From Lunularia cruciata (taxonomy: Eukaryota; Streptophyta; Marchantiopsida; Lunulariales; Lunulariaceae), in the NCBI GenBank assembly GCA_948567375.1, contig OX419761.1, positions 14,546,243 through 14,610,242 of the forward strand: a stretch of 64,000 bases of DNA. The letters are read 5' to 3'. Below the pieces are notes generated by a model. The model ran no database searches. It was given only the letters and a program-made list of their open reading frames with translations, and was not told the DNA's origin. The number at the start of each line of letters is the position of its first letter. Position 1 is the first letter of the stretch. Shown here piece by piece: positions 43,366-55,480 of the stretch. Position numbers and translations under genes: made by a program.

Positions 43366-46082
43366 TGACACCCCTACCTGAGTGTACAAATTTGATTGAA
43401 CTCCAATTGATCTGTTTGCATTTTAGTGTGCCTTAATTTATCCGACATCATTTCCAAAATTATATTTTCATTTCTTGATCATGAGATTTATTTTGTTTAC
43501 ATATCATGTAACTTAATTGCTTAGAGCAGGGCGAAGAGACACAGAACATAACGAAGGGAGCCCATGATCCTTCCACTAACAAAGTAGAGGAGGATAAAAA
43601 ATGATTGAAAATTACCTAAGCATTGGCATATTCAAAAAACATGTCATATTATTAAATCTCATATCTGTAGACTTCCTTAGATTCATCAATTCTATTCTCA
43701 AGCACATTTAAAAAAAAAGGGTTTCCATCCGTCTGTTCTGTTCTTATGTCTAATGGTGAGTATATTTGGATGTTTCTATTCACTTGATATCATTATGTCC
43801 ACCTGTTTGTTGGAATCAATCAATCAAATTGAATCATGCACACTTCTTAGGTATTGCTAATATCATTCTTAGATGAACTTGCATGGAGTCCAACAATGAA
43901 AACTAGACTACCTTCTTGATCTTAAATCAGTTATTGCATGCCACATATTTCTTGATTAAGCTTTTCTACAGTATCAACCTCAGGTTAAGTTCAGCTGAGG
44001 TGTCAACTCATCTGAGCCTTGTTGTTCTCACCCATCCTTTTACTTCTGGAGGTGTTTAGTTTTCTGGTTAATGTTGTCCATAGTTCTACTTAATGATTAA
44101 GTGGATCATATTTAATAGATCTGTATCAAGGATGTTTTCACCAAAGACCTCAAAAGTTAAGCAAGTCTTTTTGGACTGTGGCACGAAGGGGTGATTAAGA
44201 ATAATAGATATTGAAATTCACTTCTGTAGATAAGATCGGATGTCAATCAACCAGCCGGACTGTCTTGCAATCATGTGCTGAAGCTCTAGAAATACCAAAC
44301 ATGTGGGAGACATTGAATGAAGAACTGGACTAGGGTGCAATGATGATGGGGATGGATGGTATTACAGAGCTACTAAAACAGTGCAGGTGACATTTAAGCC
44401 AACTTGAGTTGATAGTACAAGCTGGGATAGAAAATTGGCACTCGAGATATGCATGGGATTCAAATGAAAGTATGCATCAGATCTGAACAAACTCCAAAAT
44501 TGTGGTTCAAATTAAGGTATGCATCAGATCTGAACAAACCCCAAAATTGTGGTTCTCACTTTGCTGAGGGCCAAGCAGTAACTGAAAAATCAGAAGCTTC
44601 CAGTGATCAGCAAATGCAGTGCTTTCAAGTCAGCATAGAAACAACATACTAACTGGAGAAATTGACCAGAAATGTGAGTAAATTACAAAATTTCGTAGTG
44701 CTCTACCTATTACGGTAGCTTTGATGAATGAGTACAACAGAGAGTGAACTAGCACAGATTCCATTCCAAATGAGATTTAGATGAATGTCTGCCTCAAAGC
44801 CTCCGGAGCTGCTCCTTTGATACTAGAAGAAAATGCAATTTCGTAATAAAGCTTACATCAATTCAACCAATAACAGATTTCTGACAACAAGTAATTCTAT
44901 CAGTCTACTTCTCCTTTCAATATCACATGAGTAAATTTCTCCTACAGTATAATCAAAACCTCAGGTTAGGATAGAATGTGTACATTTATGACCTGGGCTA
45001 AAATCACTAACCTCATTTGGAAGTACATGTGGTAGTGGGCTCTATTCATGATCAAGATGTCCCAAAAGCATCTCATGACCAAGGTAAGGATATTCTAATG
45101 TGTTCATTTATGAACTGGATTAAAATCACTAACCTTATTTAGAAGCACAATTCAAGTGACTGGTTCTATGCAAGTACATGTGGTAGTGGGCTCCACTTAT
45201 GACCAAGCTGTGCTAAAAGAATCTCATGACCAAGGTAAAGATATTCAGACGTGTACGTTTATGACCAGGATTAAAATCACTAACCTAGCAATTCAAGTGA
45301 CTGGCTCAGTTCAAGTACATGTGGTAGTGGGCTCCACTCATGATCAAGATGTCCTAAAAGCATCTCATGACAAAGGTAAGGATATTCAAATGTGTACATT
45401 TATGAACTGGATTAAAATCACTAACCTTATTTAGAAGGGCAATTCAAGTGACTGGTTCAATGCAAGTACATGTGGTAGTGGGCTCCACTTATGACCAAGC
45501 TGAGCTAAAAGAATCTCATGACCAAGGTAAAGATATTCAAATGTGTAAGTTTATGACCAGGATTCAAATCACTAACCTAGCAATTCAAGTGACTGGCTCA
45601 GTGCAAGTACATGTGGTAGTGGGCTCCACTCATGATCAAGATGTCCTAAAAGCATCTCATGAAAAAGGTAAGGATATTCAAATGTGTACATTTATGAACT
45701 GGATCAAAATCACTAACCTTATTTTAGAAGCACAATTCCAGTGACTGGTTCAATGCAAGTACATGTGGTAGTGGGCTCCACTTATGACCCAGGTAAAGAT
45801 ATTCAAATGTGTACGTTTATGACCAAGATTAAAATCACAAACCTAACAATTCAAGTGACTGGCTCAGTGCAAGCACATGTGGTAGTGGGCTCCACTCATG
45901 ACCAAGCTGGGCTAAAAGAATCTCATGACCAAGTTGTTGACCATATAGTGTGCACCAGTCATTTCTGCAGGGACTGGTGAGGAGAAACTGAATATTGATA
46001 GGGATAGAAACAGATAACATAAGGTTTGAAATCCAATCACTTTCATATACTCTGGCATTCATACACTCTGGAAGGGGTGTCA
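43366..46082. mobile_element. TIR-bounded element in R2 (2.7 kb)
   Basis: Termini TGACACCCCTACCTGAGTGT (43366-43385) and, inverted, ACACTCTGGAAGGGGTGTCA (46063-46082). It is shorter than the R1 copy because the tandem array has fewer monomers. The internal frame 44449-44652 matches 20544 onward in R1 and contains a local 60-bp duplication (GTATGCATCAGATCTGAACAAAC... at 44470 and 44517). Confidence 0.45.
44960..45940 (+). repeat. 151-bp-family tandem array in R2, about 7 monomers, 293-bp dimer period
   Basis: Same monomer as the R1 array, but organised as dimers: one long monomer (GACTGGTTC(A/T)ATGCAAG...) and one shorter by deletion of the CTCATTTAGAAGCA part (ACCTAGCAATTCAAGTGACTGG). Units at 45157-45449 and 45450-45742 are nearly identical. 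R1 shows a five-monomer period instead. Confidence 0.85.
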
Positions 46083-46104
46083 AAACTGCCAGAGTGTACC
46101 CAAT

Positions 46105-46373
46105 AGCTAATAGTGATTGGAATATTTTAATATAAAGTTGAGCTAAAATCTAAGTGCATCCTTATTAGAACAAAACTTACCCTAATAGCACATAGAATAA
46201 ATAGGTAGACTATAGAGAGTGAACAAACTGCCAGAGTGTCGCCCTATCCTCTCCTTATTTATTTATAGTCTGACCATTTATTCTATGTGCTATTTGGTTA
46301 AATTTTGTTCTAGTAAAAATGCTCTTAAATCTTAGGTCAACTTTATATTAAAATGTTCCAATTGCTATTAGCT
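46105..46373. mobile_element. Foldback MITE, R2 copy (complete)
   Basis: Two arms of about 110-125 bp are mutually inverted: AGCTAATAGTGATTGGAA-TATTTTAATATAAAGTTGAGCTAAAATCTAAG...CACATAGAATAAATAGG, then a short centre, then the reverse complement ending CCAATTGCTATTAGCT. It has no coding capacity. It lies 23 bp outside the right TIR of the larger element in both units, so both predate the segmental duplication. Confidence 0.8.
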
Positions 46374-46820
46374 CTTTCACTATAAATGTCCTGTTCCATC
46401 CTTCTTCTTGTTATCCATGTGGGTCGCTTCATTAGCGCCATGTCCAGGTAAGCACATATTCTTGTTATCATGTGTGCTTCTCTTTCGAATTTGATAGTGC
46501 TAACAGTGACAAATATTTTGGCACCGTGTTCTGCAGGAGGCACTTTTAGTGCCGTATACTGGCCTGATCCCGGGCTTGAGAAGAACCTGTCCAGAGTTAA
46601 CCTCGGCTTTGAAAAAGTGAGCAACACCGAAATAAATGGGTGATGCCAAGCTTGCCGAACAGTTGCAACCCGGAGCTCTGTGTCTCTCCTACTTAAACTC
46701 AGCTAGCTCCCAGACCGAAACAACGTCAAGAAACTGTAACAGAGCATTCTGCCTTCAGTGTGCGTTGTACTCTAGGTAGTGGGAAGTAAGGAAAGCACCA
46801 TTAGGTGGTCAACAGGAACT
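46374..46820 (+). promoter_or_regulatory. Upstream region of early-nodulin-like gene a (R2)
   Basis: 46531-46820 matches the 290 bp before the R1a start codon, with CTGCAGGAG-CACTTTTAGTGCC at its 5' edge and AACAGGAACTATGGAGATA at the start. R1's additional 700 bp further upstream is missing. Function as a promoter is inferred only from position and conservation. Confidence 0.4.
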
Positions 46821-48205
46821 ATGGAGATATGTAGAATAAGAAAGATTGCATGTTTTATGTCCATGGCTACGAGCTTGTGCTCTCTATCACTTGCGGCAGA
46901 GACAACTGGACAAACTTACGTCGTCGGAGGCAAGAGCGTTTGGTCTGTTCCGGATGATCCCAAGTTCTACGAGAAATGGGCCGCCCAGTTCACATTCCAC
47001 GTTGGCGACAGTTTAAGTACTTCCTTGGAAACCTTTTCTTAACCGCTTTATTATTTCGATTTGCTTGGCTTCACAGTATTTGAAAATGTATATAATGCAT
47101 CGATCTCTACATACTCGACATCAATCTTTGGCTGGACTACCTCAGAGCACAAGAAGTTCTAGATATCGAAATTCTTTAAGGTCATTCTATCGAGGTCATA
47201 CTTTAAGGACCAGTGGGTCTCACCGCTGTACGAGCTTTGACGTTCACTGATGCTTGAGTAACTTGCTGGCATTAACAATTCAACGATTAATCTCTATCGT
47301 TGTGACAATAAAACTAGAAATTGAATCTGCGCTTTGCCATGTCTGCTTCCAGCGTTCGAGTCGATCTACTCCGACTCTAGTGTAGTACAAGTCCTCGAAG
47401 CGGACTTCCTTGAGTGCTCCACTAATGGAGCACTACTCGTTGACGTTGGGACGGTCATAATTACAGGAGCTGGAACACTCTTCTTTGTAGATAGCGCTGT
47501 CTCTCGATGCAACGCAGGGCTGAAGCTCAAACTCGTTGCCAATCCCACCAGGGTCAGTACACCCGTAGCTGACTCTCCACCCGAAGCTGCCGCTCCACCC
47601 GTTCAGACAAGAACTCCAACAACTCCTGTTTCTAACACTCCAGCTCCAAACGCTGCTCCAAGAACTGCCACAGGTACGCCAAAGTTTGAGGGATCTCTCA
47701 TCTTTTCTTATATACGTTCGGATAAACATCTATATTCTCAATCAGGGTTTTCTATATATAAGGGAATGCTTTGAACTTCAGAAGAATGATAGCAGAAAAA
47801 AAGCAACTCACAGCCGTGTGACACTCACCGAACACTCACTTACCAATGCACTTGCACAGAATTCAGTATGATCTTGCTATCTTTGTATATTTGAAGACGC
47901 CCGGCGTATAGAGGATTTGTTTGTTATCAAGTTTATTCGTGGGACTTACTCAGCATCTTTGATCTTGAGATCAAGAATATTGTTAATGTATAGTAGGAAG
48001 TTTGCTGCTTCCGACCCAAACCTTCCTAGAGCGGGCCAGTTCATTCACTTAACTTCACAATTCTAATTGATTACGGTTCAAAACGACTGGACTAATGTGT
48101 GCCTTCCAACAGTCTAGTAACACTGCAAGTGCGTGGGATCGTGCAGGTGCTGCGCTCTCTGCCGTGCTCACTGTGGTTGCTGCCTTCGCCGTTTTGAGTC
48201 AATAG
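46821..48205 (+). CDS. Early nodulin-like phytocyanin, copy R2a
   Basis: Exons: 46821-47010, 47353-47673 and 48113-48205. The start at 46821 was chosen over an in-frame ATG at 46779 because it matches the R1a start and gives a proper signal peptide (KIACFMSMATSLCSLSLAA). The mature domain matches R1a: TYVVGGKSVWSVPDDPKFYE, FHVGD, FESIYSDSSVVQVLEADF, GAGTLFFVD, SRCNAGLKLKL, then a Pro/Ala/Thr-rich segment slightly longer than R1a's, and a GPI-type hydrophobic tail in exon 3. His copper ligands are replaced (Ser, Arg), so copper binding is unlikely. No stop interrupts the exons. The exon 2/exon 3 phase problem is shared with R1a. Confidence 0.75.
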
Positions 48206-48628
48206 TACAAATTCATTTGTTCAGTGACTTTCTATACTGAAGGGCCCGATCTGAAATCTGATGGATTCACTATCTCTTAGATTGGCAGGATCTAAGAGTC
48301 CGCATCCAAAATAGATTCTTAACATTACAAATGAACGCCTTTGCAGTCCTTTGAAGAGTCCAGTTCCCCTTGTTGCGCATTAAATCCAGACAGACCTCCG
48401 AAGCTCTTCAAACTAGCTGGTTTCACGTCTCGCATTGAGGCTTGGACCATACATCTCTGTTTATATGCTCATAGAAAGCCAATCAGATTTATGTACTTTC
48501 ATGATTGAGAGCCAACTGGCGTGTAGAGATTCCCTCAAGTCCGTATTTGAATAACTCCGGGACTACCCTCAAGAATTGGTCTGACTTAAGCATGGCATAC
48601 TTGCAAGCTGATGGTTGAAACACACTCG

Positions 48629-49959
48629 TTGCAGAGACAACTGGACAAAGTTACGTGGTCGGAGGGATGAGCGTTTGGTCTGTTCCAGATGATCCCAAGT
48701 TCTACGAGAAATGGGCCGCCCAGTTCACATTCCACGTTGGCGACAGTTTAAGTACTTCCTTGGAAACCTTTTCTTAACCGCTTTATTATTTCGATTTGCT
48801 TGGCTTCACAGTATTTGTAAATGTATATAATGCATCGATCTCTACATACTCCACATCAATCTTTGGCTGAACTACCTCAGAGCACAAATTCTAGATATCG
48901 AGATTCTTCAAGGTCATTCTATCGAAGTCATACTTCAAGCACCAGTGGGTCTCACCACTGTACGAGCTTTGATGTTCATTGATGTTTGAGGAACTTGCTG
49001 GCATTAACCATTCAACGATTAGTCTCCATCGTTGTGACAATAAAACTAGAAATTGAATCTGCGCTTTGCCATGTCTGCTTCCAGCGTTCGAGTCCATCTA
49101 CCCCGACTCTAGTGTAGTACAAGTCCTTGAAGCGGACTTCCTTGCGTGCTCCACTGATGGAGCACTATTCGTTGGCGTTGGGACGGTTACAATTACAGGA
49201 GCTGGAACACTCTTCTTTGTAGATAGCGCTGTCTCTCGATGCAAGGCAGGGCTGAAGGTCAAACTCGTTGCCAATCCCACCAGGGTCAGCACACCCGTAG
49301 CTGACTCTCCACCCCTTCAGACAAGAACTTCAACAACTCCTGCTACTCGAACAACTTCTTTTTCTCCTGTTAGTTCAAAGTCTGCTCCAAGAACTGCCAC
49401 AGGTAAGCCAAAGTTTGAGGGATCTCTCGTCTTTTCTTATATACATTTGGAGAAACATCTATATTCTCAATCAGGTTTTTATATAAAAGGGAATGTTTTG
49501 AAGTCCAGAAGAATGATAGCGGAAAGAAGCAACTCAGAGCTGTGTGACACTCATCGAACACTCACACTGATGCACTTGCACTTGCAGTAGAATTCAGTAT
49601 GATCTTGCTTATCTTTGTACATTTGAAGGGGCCCGGCGTATAGAGGGTTTGTTAGTTATCCAGTTTATTCGTGGGACTTACTCAGCCTCTTTGATCTCGA
49701 AATCAAGAATATTGCTAATGTACAGTAGGAAGTTTGGTAGTTCCGACCCAAACCTTCCTAGAGCAATGGCTCCCGACCATTCAGGGCGGGTCAGTTCATT
49801 CGGTTAACTTCACACTTCTAATGGATTAGGTTTCAAACGACTGGACTAATATTTGTCTTCCAACATTCAAGTAACGCTGTAAGTGCGTGGGATCGCGCAG
49901 GTGCTGCGCTCTCTACCGTGCTCACTGTGGTTGCTGCCTTCGCCATTTTGAGTCAATAG
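48629..49959 (+). pseudogene. Early nodulin-like phytocyanin, copy R2b, no signal peptide, acceptor lost
   Basis: Exons by homology: 48629-48745, 49085-49402 and 49867-49959. As in R1b, the coding homology starts right after the signal-peptide codons and is preceded by the copy a 3' flank (GTTGAAACACACTC). Here the position equivalent to the GTG of R1b is TTG. The donor after exon 2 is a consensus GTAAGC. The acceptor used in the other copies (ACAG) has become ACAT just before exon 3. Truncation plus splice-site loss point to a pseudogene, although the exon 3 tail frame (SAWDRAGAALSTVL) is still open. Confidence 0.75.
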
Positions 49960-50384
49960 TACAAATTCATTTTTTCAGTGGACTCTCTATACTCAAGGTC
50001 GATCTGAAATCTGATTGATCGACTATTTCTTACATTAACAGGATCTAAGAGTCCGCAAAGTTGAACCCAAAATAGATTCTAAACTCACAACTAAACGCCT
50101 TTACAGTGCTTTGAAGAGGCCAGCTCCCCCTGTTGCACAATAACTGTAGACAGACCTCCGAATCTCTTCAAACTAGCTGGTTTCCCGTCTCGCATTGAGG
50201 CTCGGATCAGACACGTCTGTTTATATGCTGATAGAGAGCCAATCAGATTTATGTACTTTTATGATTGGGAGTCAACTGGCATGTAGACTTCCCTCGAATC
50301 CTTATTGGAATAAATCCGGGACTAATCTCAAGAACTGGTCTGACTTAAGCATGGCAGACTTGCATGTTGATGGTTGAAACATAC

Positions 50385-51597
50385 TCCGAATTTTGCACGC
50401 AAGATGATGAGCTACTTATCAGCTAATTGTATCGACAATCTAAAGTCAATTTTGAGGAGAGAACTTCGAGGGGGTTAACTACAAGTGAGGACTCTTCAAG
50501 GGAATTTATACAGTTATCAGCTGTAGGGCTCCTCCTAGTTTTTCGTGAAATATTGGATAAGCATTTTCAGCGGAGACTGATCGAAGGGTAAATGCACATG
50601 TGTTATTTCCCCACACATTTGGGAGCTGAAAATCTCTGTGTCATCATGCATATCACTTCCTAAAAGATCGAAATGTCCAGGAAATGTCTCTGTCTACGTC
50701 GCACAGAAGGTCAGAGTCTTGTCTGCGTGGAGCAGAGTCTTCAGCAATTTCTACTGCTACCCACCAACTTTTTACGTCTTGGGCTCTCACTGCTCGAGAA
50801 ATAGCTGTGAAACTACCTGGCTCTAGCTATAAATCCTCCTGTTCGTGTGTAAACTCAATTGATGATCATCAAGTTGTGTCGCCCGTCAGTTCTGATATCC
50901 GGATAGTACGGGATGAGAAGAGAGTGAGAAAAGTGAAAACCTTGAACTCAGACAAACGCGAACCTCGGGGGCACACTAGTTACAAAGGACCAGGAAGGCA
51001 CCGTACGTTGCCACATCCGGATGTGAGGACGATTCAGATCGTCTTGCCCATAAGACAATCCAACAGATGGACTTCAATTCCAATGAAGCATATGGATAGA
51101 CGTTTCTTTGCTGTCATTTACGCGTACATTCCAAGAACTTGTACTTTCTCGATTTTTATTGCTCCAAAGAGAATGAGAGATACTTATGAAAACAGAAACA
51201 ATCGGATACCTTGTTGGGACTCCATTGGAATTTGGAATATACCAAGAACCTGAGTATCTAGGACTGAGAAGGGTTTAGGGCTTAGGGTCCTTTGGCAATT
51301 ATTCCCATGTGCTTCATAGATTTGATCCAAGAGTCTTCGGTAGTAAATGTTCAAAGCTCGTGGTGAGACCTTACAGCCCCTTGCTATAAATCAAACTTTG
51401 ATTTTTCCGGTCAATTACTTCTTCAAAGAGGCCTTGGGATTGAGGATATGATACGAATACTAATACAATTACCTCGTCAGAATATAATGAGTCAGCTACT
51501 TAAAACAGTTGTCATCATGTGGAAGTATTTTGGATAAGAAAGCAACCTTTCATGATCAGTGAATTCTGTGACATTCGACTTAGCGTAATGTCCTTAC
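50385..51597. other. R2 region retaining sequence deleted from R1; no intact gene
   Basis: 50385-50853 aligns with R1. From 50854 it is R2-specific (deleted in R1). The plus-strand frame 50684-51253 (189 residues) spans that junction and shows no recognisable domain. I looked for a P450 haem-binding FxxGxRxCxG on the minus strand here and did not find one. Confidence 0.4.
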
Positions 51598-51798
51598 CTT
51601 GTAGCCCTTTGGGATTATGTAGCCTTTGTAGTGTATGTCAGTCTGGGCCAGACGACTTAAATCTGTCATGGAAGGATGCAACCGGATAGATTCTTGAACT
51701 ACACCACACGAGAATCTCATGGACAACGTATCTTGTCTAGTAAGCGGTTCACCCTCTGCCTTACTTGAGCAAATACTCGTGATTTCCGTATGGTACAC
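51598..51798 (-). pseudogene. P450 exon with the K-helix ExxR motif (R2)
   Basis: Minus-strand sequence reads SSKAEGEPLTRQDTLSMRFS, then VVQESIRLHP, then DIHYKGYIIPKGYK followed by a consensus GTAAGG donor (51597-51592). QESIRLHP holds the ExxR pair of the K-helix and the following YKGY-IPKG is typical of the CYP85 clan. It lies downstream, in the minus-strand sense, of the exon at 52523-53145 and belongs to the same gene. A clear upstream acceptor was not found. R1 has lost this exon. Confidence 0.75.
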
Positions 51799-52522
51799 AT
51801 GATAGAGTTTGTCAGTCCATAAATTTTACATGAACACACCACCAAACAGTAGAAAGATTTTCAAATAACATCAGGGCATGAGTTTTACTACAAACATAGC
51901 TTCCGAAACAGGCAGATTGTGACAGTGGACTCGGTCGAATACTTTAAGAAATCGATGCATGAGTGTCAGGAGCCCAGGCGCAGGATGCATGTCCGGTACA
52001 TACGCCCAAGTATATGCTAGGCTGAAGAGGAGGTTAGAGTAAGTGATGATCATGAATTAGATAAAAGAAAACATGCACAGAACAGGGATTGAATTACTGT
52101 TACAGTCGCTATGAGTATTCTTATCCAGGTTGGATGATATATTCTCCAAAGTAAAGTCGAGCTTACCGTTGTGCATTGTTTCGTATGCTTCAAGGTTTTT
52201 ACTCAGATTCATTACCATCAAGGACTAGTGCTTGCAGTCGTGTCGAAACCTGACAGACAGTAGTCGTCACTAAATCCCGGATCTCCGCATCCCTGTGGAA
52301 ATGGCCAGCTACGTCAGGCTCGCTCAGCGGAATGGATATATACAATTCGCGGATGGACTGCATTTCCTTCGTTCAAATCGATTCGGGTCTTTTCTATAAC
52401 GTCCTGCAAGATATCATGAATTCGTGATCTTCAGTTGAAAGCTTTATAATACTGAAACCCAGGCAGATAGATGGGAAGAGGTAGCATCCCTTTGCAAATC
52501 TGAGAAACAAGGGTACTACTTG
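51799..52522. other. Intervening P450 sequence in R2, no clear exon
   Basis: The minus-strand frame 51871-52053 does not show I-helix or other P450 motifs I recognise. 52274-52522 aligns with R1 28651-28894. Confidence 0.4.
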
Positions 52523-53145
52523 CTATATCACAAACGGCTTGCTGATGCCCATAATCAGGTCTGCAATGACCGAGAACGTGTAAGTCCGCAAAAGGTTAAC
52601 CGCCTTCACCTCTGCACCGGTGCCTTCTCTTGACAACCAGAATTTATGAATATGGTCCACTGCCCTGTGAGTCACAAGGTCCAAGCCACAAAATTTCTCC
52701 ACCATGAACCTCTTTTGTATTATGTGTTCCTTCCCGGATCTTGTCATTAGCATCTCTGGTCTCAGAAGTTTCACTAAACCAGGAGGCCACATCCCCCGGA
52801 CCATATTTTCATCTGCCTGGCTTAACACCAGTTTAAAGCCATCTGGAGCGTCCACAAAAACAGTTCTCGAACCGAATATGTATGCTCTGAAGACAGATCC
52901 ATATTTTTTTGTCTTGATTTCGAACCACTTAGCTGTTTCACAATTCCTGTATGCAGAAATATACTCGAAGCTATCTCCAACAAATGGCCAACCGAAATCT
53001 TCAGGCGGCAGAGATACTCCTTTATCCTTGCTGAAGAAATATCATAAAGTACATACGCACGCAAGAGTCAAAAGCAGAATGACCTCAGAAGTACGGTCAT
53101 ATCACGAGCATCACCCCTACTCACAAAGTTGAAAAAGTTGAGCAC
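52523..53145 (-). pseudogene. Cytochrome P450 (CYP85-clan-like) first exon, R2 copy, frameshifted
   Basis: It aligns with the R1 exon (28895-29542). Its start codon is GTG instead of ATG (53145-53143). A 1-nt deletion near 53070 creates TGA in the membrane anchor. A second deletion near WPPGLVKLL shifts the frame, and a 2-nt loss before MVEKFCGLDLVT restores it. A 24-nt in-frame loss removes the RYLPAMEH part. Remaining landmarks include LPPEDFGWPFVGDSFEY and LLRTYTFSVIADLIMGI. Thus R2 keeps the downstream exon but has a dead first exon, while R1 has the reverse. Confidence 0.8.
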
Positions 53146-53159
53146 TAGACTAAAAACTG

Positions 53160-54165
53160 CATGGAACGGGGCCATGGTTCTTCAGGGCTGACTCGCGGTC
53201 AGCTATCACTTGAGAGATACCTTGCAATGAATCCAAAAGTTTATGAAGCAATGTGGGTTCTTATGGAGAACTCCAAGATACGATCGAGAGCTCTTTTAGG
53301 CATGAAGGAGATTCCCAGTACGCGACTTTTCACGCATTAAAGGTACGCTTTTTGACCAGACTGGAAGTCTTCGCATATACAGTGGACTTCTAGCTCGAGG
53401 TACAATCTACATGATGCATACTCCTTAAGTACAGAATTCCGCAACCTAGTGACAAGCGTTACTGCAAATCCACGTTTTGGATCCTCCTCCCAAGGTTGAA
53501 CTTCGCAATGGACTGTAGGATACCGGATTTTTAAGGTCCGACCGCAGGATATCGGGCTCTAAAAGATCCTAGCCCAAATAAGCCCAAATGAACGTCTGGG
53601 ATCTCATTTCACTTTCTAGTCAACAGACTGTGCTGACTAGAAAGTCAGCCTGATGGATAAATTTACTTAAGCACCATTCTCCTCCATTTGTCGACGGGTG
53701 GTGCATCTACATAGGGTTTAGTCAACAGCATTTCCTCGGCATGACATCTCTCAACTTGTGAAATGAAGAAGCATAATGTGTCCTACATAAAGATACGTAA
53801 TGCAAGGTAGCTTTTCATTGATTTGAGGTCCAACTATAGTGAAAAAATAATGATAGAGTTTGCAGAATAATCCACGTGTTAAAATTATAAATCAGTAAAT
53901 AAATTTTTATTTTTTGATGAATATGCAAAACATAATTGCTTGATCGTATACTATTCTTCACCAAGATCAGATGAGTATGCAGAGTTATATTATCATGATT
54001 ATATTTTATTTTTAACTAGTATCTAACTATTCTAGACTTTTTCAATCAAGAGTATTCTGTTGAAGCACAAAGATTTATTGGAGTGTCAAATTTTTTGAAT
54101 TTCATAACTGTTATCCTACTTTGTGATAACACAAGTTTAAGATAGGCAGTCACCTTAATTATCAT
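53160..54165. other. R2 upstream region of the P450, non-coding
   Basis: It matches 35062-36130. No gene was found. It is the intact ('empty') counterpart for the copia insertion in R1. Confidence 0.6.
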
Positions 54166-55480
54166 TTTCCACTTGGGATTTGGATCCTCTTCACTTTTTG
54201 CAAAATCAACCCAAGCAAGACCTATTGTGCTTTCCTCACCTCAGCGAGAAGTTTTTACTTAGACATTCAAAATTTTGAAAGAGTGTGTCTGTGGGAGGAT
54301 GGTCAAGGAGTGAGAAGCAAACTGGAAATGCTGAGAGAACAAAAAGGAAAAGAAGCGGCTGACCCTAGTCCACCGAGGATGATGAGAAGTGCACCTAAAT
54401 TCACAATCAAGGCCCAGGATTAGTAAAGTGTGGATTTACTGTAACAAGAATTAGTCAACAGCAAGAAATTAGAGTTCTTGCTGTGGAATTAGGAATTGAG
54501 AGATCATGCAATGTTGCATGAAATAAGGGATAATCATGTAACAGCTAGAGAACCTGCAGGGGGGGAATTTTTGCCTGGACCAAAGAACATTGGCTGAGTG
54601 CTTGAGTGCTGAGTGCTTGGACCTAGCAATTCTCCCCCAGACAGCATTACTCTAGATAGCCTTTGGACTTGCCCATACTTGACTATAAATGCCAAGTTCA
54701 AGGCAACGACTAGGGACAAAAAGACCAACAATGGTTGGCCTATTCCATGTATCAAAGATATAGTGCAAGGACTATCGTAGTAGAATAAGTCATGAAGTTG
54801 CCCAAATCAGCACTAACTACCTACTTGAACAATAGTTACTCTATCTTCTTTGAGTATTTATACCAAGGAAAACTTGTTGAGTGGGCAGCTATGTTCTAGG
54901 CAAAGGAGAGAGAGCTTGCAAGAACAATGACTGAGGAAGGAGGAGTAACTTTGGTGTCTCCAATTGTTGTCCATTTCTACTTGGGATGGATTTGCTGACA
55001 CCTGAACAAATGAAGAAGTACCCAGACCACTTCTTCCCTATAGGACATTTTGACAAACCCATAGAATGAGCACTGATGGTATGAAATTGTAGGAAATTAG
55101 CTGGAGGTGGATGTAGAATTCATGTAGACACAGGGAAGTACATGGAAGTGAAGGAAGCTTACAGCACTTTGGGCTTCACTTTGGGAAGAAGTAGAGGCAG
55201 GAGGAGATTTCTGCGGAGCCTATACTCAAGAAAAAACGTATGACTCCTTCTACCCAAAGGTTAAGGCTACCAAGGGGACAATGAGATCCTTGTGATCAAG
55301 AAGAGGAGGATGAAGGAGAAGAAGTCCAAGACACAGGTGGCATTGGACCACAACCAGATCCTACCCCAATGGCCAATGAACAATAGTTCACAAGGACTTT
55401 AATATTGCCAAACAAGTACATGGTGGTAGACTAGGGTGGAGAAGTAAAATTTACTTTAGCCTAAATCCCTGCAAGAACAA
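54166..55480 (+). pseudogene. Gag-like protein of subfamily B, copy g4
   Basis: The leader aligns with 13250-13800 (TTTGGATCC, CAAGCAAGAC, AGGATGATGAGAAGTGCACCT-AATTCA). At 54820-55060 the degenerate frame reads TYLNNSYSIFFEYLYQGKL, VEWAAMF, KERELARTMTEEGGVTLVSP, IVVHFYLGW, the same domain as g3. Several stops make it dead. The minus-strand frame 54534-54755 is a shadow. Confidence 0.55.

Larger units (their letters stand above)
42366..54285. repeat. Segmental duplication unit R2
   Basis: It is collinear with R1 (16545-36290). Relative to R1 it lacks the 1.83-kb segment at 17240-19070, the 700-bp promoter segment, the copia element and the 78-bp insertion. It retains a 1.42-kb segment (50854-52273) that R1 has lost. 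42366-43365 is AT-rich and non-coding in both. Confidence 0.9.

Noticed and set aside
46779-46820. Upstream in-frame ATG for copy R2a
   Set aside because: The extra 14 residues are absent from R1a and would bury the signal peptide; the start at 46821 matches the other unit.
50684-51253. 189-residue plus-strand frame in R2
   Set aside because: It crosses the R1 deletion junction, its first part is frameshifted in R1, and it has no known domain.
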